A DNA stretch of 64,000 bases, from assembly GCA_905178155.1 (NCBI GenBank), contig CAJINV010000005.1, positions 1,924,054 through 1,988,053 on the forward strand, read 5' to 3'. Source of the stretch: Amoebophrya sp. A120 (taxonomy: Eukaryota; Sar; Dinophyceae; Syndiniales; Amoebophryaceae). The position numbers and the translations under genes are program-made. The notes below the pieces were generated by a model. The model was given only the letters and a program-made list of their open reading frames with translations, was not told the origin of the DNA and did no database searches. Shown one piece after another: positions 57,044 to 64,000 of the stretch. Within the stretch, counting starts at the first letter, position 1; each line of letters starts with the position of its first letter.

Positions 57044-57498
57044 AAAGAGTTGCCGACCGCCACTATTGAGAGGCTGGAGCCAGTTGCGGCGCGCTACAGC
57101 CGCTGCGTTTGGCCCAGTTGCAGAATTGCAAACAATCAGCGCGCTTGGATTCGCGCGGCTCTGGTGCAGCCGCGTATCCGTTCGGCTGACCCTTCGCCAA
57201 AGGGGTAGCGCTAGGATGTATTCGCTATTAACTAACTGCGCCAGCGGTGCCAGAGAATGAGCCTCCGGCTTCCGCTCTCCTCCCCAGCAACTCGCTGACG
57301 CGAAAACGTCGGGCGCGGGAGTGAAAAATAAACATGGCAGGCCCGGTAGCGGGTTGCCTTTCGCTACATTTTGCAAATATGGAGGTAGATATGGATATTT
57401 CCAAGGATTAAGATTACACTGTTCGTTCTGAGTGTCTGACTTAAAACTTAACCGTGTCTGTTTGTCTGTTTGAACTATAATCGTGATCCTATCAGGTG

Positions 57499-57780
57499 CT
57501 ACCTGCATATCTGTCTGATGGCTGCTTGCTTTGTGATGTCTTTATTCACACGAAGTGACAAATAATTCTGTTCTTCATCTTCTTCTTCCTTGTTCTGCTG
57601 TGATATTAACAATAATAAGAGTTTTTGGTTTTTGCTTTGACTGTAATCTTCAGAGTTTTGGTTTTCGACTATTGGGAGACGGTGAAGCAAGTTTATTGCT
57701 GTAGAAGAAAATAATCTTCGCTGCTTCGTAGTAGTATACAGGTTCATATTTGAAGATACTGCTGCCATAGCCATGGTCAT
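57499..57780 (-). CDS. hypothetical 93-aa protein
   Basis: ATG at 57778-57780; begins MTMAMAAVSSNMNLYTTTKQ with a basic Ser/Thr-rich start that could be a mitochondrial presequence, then a Gln/Asn/Glu-rich body. It sits just downstream of the AK8 gene on the same strand. Low complexity makes a chance frame possible. Confidence 0.25.
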   Translation of the reverse strand: MTMAMAAVSSNMNLYTTTKQRRLFSSTAINLLHRLPIVENQNSEDYSQSKNQKLLLLLISQQNKEEEDEEQNYLSLRVNKDITKQAAIRQICR

Positions 57781-57881
57781 GGATCCAAGTTCGACCTGGA
57801 AATAAATTCCTCTCGATTTCTCATTTCTGCAATTTCGGCTTTTGTCATCGGAGGATTAAATAAATCCTTGACAGCACCGAT

Positions 57882-60800
57882 TTATGGCAGCGGTACCGCG
57901 GTCATGACGAAATCCCTATCAAATGCAAGAATGTCTGGGTCTGGAAGATTGTCATGCATATTTTGCATGACCCATCATGCCTGTAGTGCATGACTTAGCA
58001 TCACAGATTTTTGGAAGGTTTTCTGATGCCTATTTCGCATGACAAATGCCTTCTCCGCGCAGCACAATCTGGGCTCCTCTTGCTGGTCATGCAGTACAGA
58101 TTTTTTTAAAATCCAAAGACAGCATGACAAGTTTGGATCCTTCCAGACCCAGACATATTTGCAATTGATAATCCCGGATCGCCTGCAAAATATCCGTCGG
58201 CTGCTGCTGCCCCCGGATGCTGGTCGCGATCCCCGGGAAGTGGGACAGCACCTGCTTGCAACGGTCGTAGTGGTAGTGGTACCTGTTGTCAGCGAATGTG
58301 ATTTCTTCTTTATGTATCGTCCTAAGTATGTTAATTCTAATTCGAAACACACAACATGGAGAACAAGAATTAGAACTCAGTTTTTTCTTACAATTCTCGC
58401 ACACAACAACTAGACACGCCGCACGACACCAAACTCCACACTTCTTCCAAACATGTAGTACAAGTACCGGGTGGAGACTTGATCGGGGCTATCCGCCGCC
58501 GCTTGCACCAACCTTTGCCTGACCGCCAACTGTGGTGCGTTTCCATAGTAGTACTCCCCGGTGGCGGGGTCCACCCTGCGGATGGACAGCCTCTGCAGGC
58601 ACACCGACTCGGGCACGGTGAGGTGCACCACCCGGGAGGGCCACAGGTGGGCCTTCTTCAGGTAGGAGGCTTGGTGCTCGGTCTGTGGGAAGCCGTCCAG
58701 GACCCAGCCGCGCCTCAAACCTGAGTGATCGATAAAAAATAAGAACATTTTCGTAAAAAAATACTATTTGACCGCCAGGGCGACCTCGGATAAAGAAGCA
58801 GGTTTCACTCACTAGTGTCCGTCTATTGTGACCAAAAGCAAAACTGCGATCTTTATAAAGCATATACTGAAGAAGAACTACAAAGCAGGAACAATTTCTA
58901 TACAATCCGCCTGTCTGATATGGAGAGAAAAAAGTTTGTCACAGTCATTAACTTGCAGATTTTGCATTACAAATTTTTTTAGCATCACAACTCTCCGAAA
59001 ACTTTGTATTGCAAAAATGCGCATGAGTGATCGTGACGAACTTTTTTTGTTTGATATCTGAGCCTGTCCCCCACTTTCTCGCAGAGTTCCTCATCCGTTA
59101 CGCTTTCCGCTGGCTTTGAATATCGTGAGGAAAAGTCCCCCGACCCCATATCAAAACGGAAACCTGTGATGCGGGATTTGTGTACGCAAATCCGCTTTGT
59201 CTTGCACTAGAGGACTGCAGCCAGATACGAAGCCTGGAAAGGGGTGGCTTGAGGTAGGCGGTTGGCAAGGCAGACGTGTGTCCTGTTGGCGTATCAGCAT
59301 TACAAACCGCCTGCGAAATGCGGCGGACTCTCGGGCTTTGTTCTATTGCAAGACAGACGCGATCTGTGGCCACAAATCAGCATCACAAATTTTCTAAAGC
59401 ATGCCTTTTTGATATGGGGAGGGAGGATTTTTCCTTTTGATATTGAAACCATAGTGTTTACGTCGACATGCACGACGCCAAAATCCTCCGCGATCCTGGC
59501 TGCCTGTGTTGATCGCCCGCTACCCAAGGGTCCGAGCACTATCAAATGTAAAAGTGTCTGGGTCTGGAAACTTGTGATGCTGGGTGGCGTCTCATGATGA
59601 GGCCACAAGTGCTGGCTCAGCATGACAAGTTTCTGAGCTTCAAGGTGTTGCCTATTCTGCATGACAGACTGCGTTTCTGCATCACAGAAAAATGGAGCTC
59701 TTGGGTAACGTGCATGACAGATTTAAGAGTCATGCCAAACAAGCATGACAAACATGAATTCTTCCAGACCCAGACATTTTTACATTTGATAAGCACGCAC
59801 ATCTGACAATTTTTGCTTTCATGCGCCTACGGGAAACAACTCATCAAGATGAACCCATGCAATGGATGCCAATGCACGACGACGCTTTATAATCGCGCTG
59901 CAAATTCATTCCAATGTTCTGTTCTTGTTGCAGTTGCGACAGTACTGCCTACGACTTGCATCAACAAAACCGAGTAAGTACTCTCAACGGCCCTCTTGGG
60001 TCTGCCACTGCCCTGGCAACGGCATGCTGCACCTGGTCCACTACGGAAGTGCTTCCCGTTACTGACACCTCTACCGCCGCGTTCTTGAAGATTTCTGCCA
60101 CGGAGTGTATGTGTCTCAAGTAGATTTGCAACTGCGACTCTACGGCGTCTGCTTTTTCCTCCGCGGTCGCGCCCGGGGCAGATTTCTGGGGGAATCCGAA
60201 TTCGGAACATTAGTAGATGATTATTTGTCGTGTTGCAATGAATATTGCGACTACGCATAGCGACGTGTGTCCTTGAAACTTTTGCTCATGACAAAAACAA
60301 ACTATTGAAAAACTTTTCGTGTTGTCAGTAATCAATACCAGTAAGTGGTTTTTTATTGTTTTACTGTCACCGGTGACGATGCAGACGCTGTCGGGTATTT
60401 TTCTCATGTTCTGCAATGCTCGCGCTTGGACCTGATTTTTTTCAGTTGAAGAAACATCACAAAGATTGTTCTTCTTCTTTGTAGCAGATCAAGACACGAC
60501 GACAACAGCATGAAAGCATTGCGATCTTGCCATTCATAAATCCTGCGACGTTGGATTTGATTTGACCAGGTGAGTTCCTGCATCAGGAAAAAAACAAATC
60601 ACCACGACCACCCAGATAGGAAAGTAGTAGAACTAGAAGTACCTTTGTCTTTGGGAACCCATACAATAAGCAGCCCTTGCTGTCACTTGGTGCGCTCTCC
60701 AAAGCGGACTTGACGCATGCTATTGCGTCGGCGTCCGCGGTGCTCTTCGAATCATCGACGGCAGCGTCGACATTGACACACGTGAGACCGAACGATGACG

Positions 60801-61119
60801 CTACCTGCTCGGCGTGCCTGATAGCGATATCAAGGTGGAGAGTTAACGGTGCTCAGTCATTACATTTTTGTTCATGCGCAAAAAAAGATTCACCGCGTGC
60901 ACGTGTTGCAAAAAGCAGTCTGTACTTGTCTCCGCTCAGGCCTGGTGGTGCCAGCATGCAGAGGAGTATCTGACTCGGTGCCTCCAACCTCTGCACTAGG
61001 AACGCGAGTGGGTCGGCGGGCTGCTCCTTGATCAGGTCCTTCATGAGGTCGCGGAGGAGGAAGTAGGCCTCATGGCCCTCCAGGTACCTGGCGGCCTCCT
61101 CGACAAACTCTTTCGACAT
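57882..61119 (-). CDS. AK8: adenylate kinase 8-like protein
   Basis: Ten coding segments (60926-61119, 60643-60817, 59982-60185, 59797-59802, 59448-59539, 59062-59120, 58904-58918, 58468-58720, 58176-58282, 57882-57916) sum to 1,140 nt, 379 aa. Five gaps are GT-AG introns and four are introners (A, C, I, A). The N-terminus (YLEGHEAYFLLRDLMKDLIK then EQPADPLAFL) is the DPY30/RIIa-like helical hairpin seen at the start of AK8. A degenerate first kinase domain follows (APPGLSGDK, later GFPKT), then a second one: GPLGSGRSTQAARIAEDFGV, GWVLDGFPQT and LID segment RRVDPATGEYYYGN. The second Walker A has Arg for Lys. AK8 proteins are axonemal nucleotide kinases; a flagellar role in dinospores is inferred. 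Confidence 0.88.
57917..58170. mobile_element. introner, family A (254 bp)
   Basis: 254 bp, TATCAAATGCAAGAATGTCT...AGACATATTTGCAATTGATA. TSD ATCCC (57912-57916, 58171-58175). Excision joins LQAIRD to FVMTAVPLP at the AK8 C-terminus. Confidence 0.95.
58919..59056. mobile_element. introner, family I (138 bp)
   Basis: 138 bp, TATGGAGAGAAAAAAGTTTG...GAACTTTTTTTGTTTGATA. TSD TCTGA (58914-58918, 59057-59061). It is only 15 bp from a GT-AG donor; excision yields RLRQAD, which joins LRRGWVLDG across that intron in phase. Confidence 0.9.
59121..59442. mobile_element. introner, family C
   Basis: 322 bp, TATCGTGAGGAAAAGTCCCC...GAGGATTTTTCCTTTTGATA. TSD TTGAA (59116-59120, 59443-59447). Excision joins NTMVS to KPAESVTDE in AK8. 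Confidence 0.95.
59540..59791. mobile_element. introner, family A1 (252 bp)
   Basis: 252 bp, TATCAAATGTAAAAGTGTCT...AGACATTTTTACATTTGATA. TSD AGCAC (59535-59539, 59792-59796). It splits the second AK8 P-loop segment; excision gives MCVLGPLGSGRST. Confidence 0.96.
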
Positions 61120-62231
61120 TTTTATTTGTAAAACTTGCCTTTTATCAATTTCCCCAAGTCTTTAAACAAAAAATTTTCAACATCCCCGTCCTATCTAGGG
61201 GACAGCGAAAGGTTTTCTTTGCTACACGATTGGCAGATTCTTTTATTTTTGAACAAGATACTGTAGTACTACTGCACGAGCATGGGAACAAGAAGACCAA
61301 CGTCGGGAGGTCCATCGATAATGCAAGAACTCTTCCCGAAAACAATAATTTTTCACGTAGTTGTACTTCTGCCACAAAGTAGACCCTCCTCATACGAACC
61401 GATTCCCCTCAACACCTCGAAAATACCAGTGTCACTCAGCGGAAGGTCTGTTCACCACGTTCTACGAGAATAGAAAAATCTTCAACGACCCGGAAAGCGT
61501 CTATTTTCACCTTCCCCTCAGAATGATTTCTTGGCACGCTTCAAAAGTCCAACTCGACGAGGACGACGTAAAAATATTTCATTTCAACTAATCGAAAAAG
61601 GACTTTCTTCTAAACTATCTTCCACAAGAAAACGAGGACCACGAGTTGTTTCTATCTCTTGGAATAGTACCCAAATACTTCCAGATGAGCCTTCTCACCA
61701 CGACAACAAATGACTCAACTGCAGTCGCAACCAGCAAAAATAATGCCCACCACTCTCTTCGAGGCAATGTGGAGGCAGAATTGACATTCGCCATATAGAT
61801 GAAAATCATCAATTATTGATTGTCATTTGATTTCTCCCCATTGTACTCTTACTTGAGAGCGGTTTCTTATCTGGCCAGCAGAAGCTGCTTTCCAGCCTCG
61901 CAAATGTATTTCTTTTCATGGAGTTGTCGCTATGAAGAGTTAAAGAACCAGGTCGTTTTAGAGGTGTCGCATAACAACAACATCAGAAAATAGTAGATCG
62001 CTAGGTCGTCGCATAAATTAGATAAGTACTTGCTGACTTTTGCTCCGTGTAAGAAAATTGTAGCATAGGATCACAATCTCGATTGAAAAAATTCTTCACA
62101 TTAAATCGGCGCAACAACAGCGACCTGCCGTGTGCTGGGTCGTTCGTGTCAAAATAACAATACGTATGATTATGAGCAAGTTCATTAGCTTTAGTGTGTA
62201 GAATTGGTGTCGCATACCACTGTGAAGAAAA
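61120..62231. other. gene-poor stretch
   Basis: AT-rich with short plus-strand frames; no introner or recognised protein. Confidence 0.4.
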
Positions 62232-64000
62232 TCATTCTTCCTTCACCTGCTGCAACATTCTGACCTTATTGGTCGAACTGTTATCATCAACATCTTCCAC
62301 TACGTCGCTCTCCGGAATTGTCACCGACGGTCGCGAGGCAGTCGCACCAGAAGTTGTGGCTGCTCCCGCTGTGTCCTCGCTAGCTGTGGTGGCCGCAGAT
62401 CCGTCCTCAACTACTGGCGCGGCTGGCGGTATATGGATTGCAAATATGTCTGGGTCTGGAAGGATCCCAACTTGTGATGCTGCCTTTGGATTCTACACAG
62501 AATTCGTATTTCATGAACAGCAAGGGAGGTCAAGTTTTTGCTACACAGAGAGGGCATTTCTCATGCAGTACGGGCATCAGAAAGCCGTCAAGAAAAACTC
62601 TGTGATGCTAGGGCATGCATCACAGACGCCATGGGTTATGCAAAGTGTCCATGACAAACATCTGCATTCATCCAGACCCAGACATATTTGCATTCCATAC
62701 GGTACGACACGACATGGCAATTCGCTTTCCCCGAACGCGATTTTCCAGACATCGTCGTACTCTTTCGCGTAAAAGATTTCAATGTTCTCCTTCAAATACG
62801 CCGGCAACGCATCCACATCCCTGCGGTTGCCCTCCGGGAAAATCAGTTTCTCACAGGCGGACCGTCTTTATCCAGAGTAAAAACGTCCCCACCCCATAGT
62901 CAAGAGGTAAAAATTACCAAGATGAGTTATTTGAATTGAATGAATAAGAAAATTTGCAAACAGAGGGCGCAGCGTGGCGCCGACAACAATGATCAGCAGA
63001 TATGTTGGACGGGATCAATTCGCCGAGAAGTAGTCAGCGAGCGGACGCGTCTCCGACATACATTTGCTTGTGCGCCGGATCTCCAGCTGAGTTTTTTACT
63101 GGGCGCGAGCGCCGAGTAGGGGAGGTCGCTTCTTTCGCTTTCACACAAGAATGCGGCTCGGCGAGAAAAGCCGCAAGCCAATGGCCCAAACAGAATTAAT
63201 TCGGGCCTGAATTAAATCCGCCACCACAGGCCTCACCCCGGGGCCCACGGGGGGGGAAAAATAAAAAAATCTCACTGGGCGGGAAAAAAATTCGTTTTTC
63301 CCGCCCGGAAAAAAACGAATTAAACGAATTAATCGAAAAAAAACGCGCCCAAAAAATTTGACAGGGAAATCACACATGAAATCCTGACCCAGCCCGCGGG
63401 GCCGGACCCGGAAATTAATTATTTTTAATTCCCCCTCCTGGGAGATTTTTTTTTCGATTTAATTCGAATTGATTCCGCCCCTGCTGGGCCAAAATTAAAT
63501 CCGACTCAAGGGCCAGGTTTGAATCAGGCCAAATTTTACTCGGTGCGTGGGGCCCTGTTTTTCCGGGGATGGTTTTCGTCTGGAGAAAACGCGAGTCTCC
63601 GTCGCGTCAGCATGCAGCTCCAGCAGCCATCACATCATCTGCGAGGGAGCTTGTGCAGGCCGGGCAAAACACCAACAGAAGCAAAGGACCACAACCCCAA
63701 ACAATGATGTCAACCGCTGAGCATATCAAGTCGCGCCTCCAGGTTCTGCAGCTGCAAAAAAAAAATAATTCATTTAAATGGATTAACTCATCTTGGTATT
63801 TGGACCACATAACCATAGTCAAGATGGGGAACCTGCTACACAAATCGGCCAGCTTTGGCTGTTGCGCATGACAAGTCTCGCTTCCTAGTGTAATCGTGTT
63901 GAGCTAGTTCAGCAGCATCACAGATCTAGAATGGCATGCTGATTGGAGCATCACAAATCGCAAAACACCACTCTAAAATGCTGCTCATGGGGCTCCGCAT
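62232..64000 (-). CDS. LON: Lon protease, C-terminal part (gene runs off the window)
   Basis: Exonic segments 62705-62868 and 62232-62431 (TGA at 62232-62234), separated by an A introner. The next gap upstream is an H introner that extends past 64000. The protein reads ACEKLIFPEGNRRDVDALPA then YLKENIEIFYAKEYDDVWKI, matching the end of the Lon proteolytic domain (in bacteria ...DLxxLPxxvkxxlxfhfVxxxxeVlxxAL). A ~65-residue acidic Ala/Thr/Ser-rich tail follows, longer than in bacterial Lon. The catalytic Ser-Lys dyad and the AAA+ domain would lie outside the window. ATP-dependent protease of mitochondrion or peroxisome; location not decidable here. Confidence 0.85.
62432..62699. mobile_element. 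introner, family A (268 bp)
   Basis: 268 bp, TATGGATTGCAAATATGTCT...AGACATATTTGCATTCCATA. TSD CGGTA (62427-62431, 62700-62704). Excision gives CGT GTC GTA CCG CCA in Lon. Confidence 0.95.
62869..64000. mobile_element. introner, family H, enlarged by nested TIR element, truncated by window end
   Basis: Starts TATCCAGAGTAAAAACGTCC directly after the Lon exon. From 63825 the H interior resumes (TGGGGAACCTGCTACAC..., then TTGTCATGC-type motifs) and is still running at 64000. Its right end and TSD are outside the window. Confidence 0.85.
62906..63812. mobile_element. 0.9 kb TIR element nested in the H introner
   Basis: 907 bp flanked by a 12 bp duplication of introner sequence, CCATAGTCAAGA (62894-62905, 63813-63824). 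Ends are imperfect inverted repeats of ~39 bp sharing ACCAAGATGAGTTA. The middle (63220-63500) alternates G/C-rich blocks with A and T runs. No transposase frame; probably non-autonomous. Confidence 0.8.

Larger units (their letters stand above)
55861..57406. mobile_element. 1.55 kb element with ~41 bp terminal inverted repeats
   Basis: The left end (55861-55904) and the reverse complement of the right end (57363-57406) match over ~41 bp with few mismatches. The inner 18 bp are perfect: CATATTTGCAAAATGTAG at 55887-55904 and its complement at 57364-57381. The cargo is GC-rich and repeat-laden, unlike its AT-rich flanks. It contains no introner and no recognisable transposase. A TSD is not certain; GGATTA occurs near both ends. 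Confidence 0.65.

Noticed and set aside
1-64000. tRNA, rRNA or CRISPR loci
   Set aside because: No T-loop GTTCGANNC with a foldable cloverleaf was noticed, no rRNA-like block, and the short repeats are introner motifs, not regularly spaced direct repeats.
313-64000. Other dinoflagellate spliced-leader relics
   Set aside because: Looked for GGCTCAAG or CTTGAGCC next to gene starts; only the one at 45446-45457 is at a meaningful boundary.

Overview
The window looks like nuclear DNA of a compact-genome dinoflagellate, most probably a syndinian parasite of the Amoebophrya type. The grounds are: every well-supported gene lies on the minus strand, as in dinoflagellate one-way gene arrays; degenerate CCCTAAA-like (plant and dinoflagellate type) telomere-like repeats occur; a retro-inserted segment ends exactly in a match to the 3' part of the dinoflagellate spliced leader; and protein genes are packed with introner-like introns whose ends are TATC...GATA instead of GT...AG. 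The species call is inference from sequence style and remembered literature, not a database match.

The dominant signal is introners. I count 47 insertions of 110-550 bp (two enlarged by nested insertions). They fall into about nine families by terminal inverted repeat (TIR): A TATCAAATGNAAAAATGTCT, with older form TATGCATTGCAAATATGTCT and short-TIR form A' TATGCATTGCAAAAG; B TATCCTGAGTAAAAACGTAC; C TATCGTGAGGAAAAATCCCC; D TATGGGAGTGTCAGAATCGA; E TATGAAAGTGCACAACTCCC; F TATCACGAGAAAAAAGTGTT; G TATCCAGGAAAAAACACCCA; H TATCCTATGTAAAAACGTCC; I TATCAAACAAAAAAAGTTCG. Most have a 4-5 bp target-site duplication (TSD). Removing the element plus one TSD copy restores the frame: six genes rebuilt this way give codon-perfect totals (626, 129, 605, 1625, 1210 and 379 aa). 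All families share an internal motif, TTGT[C/G/A]ATGC or its complement. Ordinary GT-AG introns occur in the same genes.

Layout, all minus strand unless noted: 0.3-0.9 kb acidic Ser/Glu-rich protein; 1.8-4.0 kb Ser-rich protein with a conserved C-terminal segment; 4.3-9.9 kb CLC-type chloride channel/transporter; 10.4-10.7 kb possible plus-strand exon; 12.1-13.1 kb small repeat protein; 13.2-14.5 kb 129-aa protein cut by three introners of three families; 15.6-18.4 kb PlsC-type acyltransferase; 19.4-25.6 kb large P-loop NTPase; 26.5-28.6 kb predicted secreted protein; 29.5-33.4 kb phytochelatin synthase; 35.3-36.2 kb tentative gene; 39.7-52.8 kb giant cGMP-dependent protein kinase with 15 introners; 57.9-61.1 kb adenylate kinase 8-like protein; 62.2 kb to the window end, the C-terminus of a Lon protease. 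Long gene-poor, AT-richer stretches lie at 10.7-12.1, 33.4-39.6, 52.8-55.9 and 61.1-62.2 kb.

Three other mobile layers sit on top: a 1.6 kb retroposon-like insert inside an introner of the kinase gene (21 bp TSD, spliced-leader relic), a 0.9 kb TIR element inside an introner of the Lon gene (12 bp TSD), and a 1.55 kb element with ~41 bp TIRs at 55.9-57.4 kb. The genes do not form one pathway; kinase and AK8 fit a cGMP-signalling, flagellated dinospore, the rest are transport, lipid, metal-handling and proteostasis functions.
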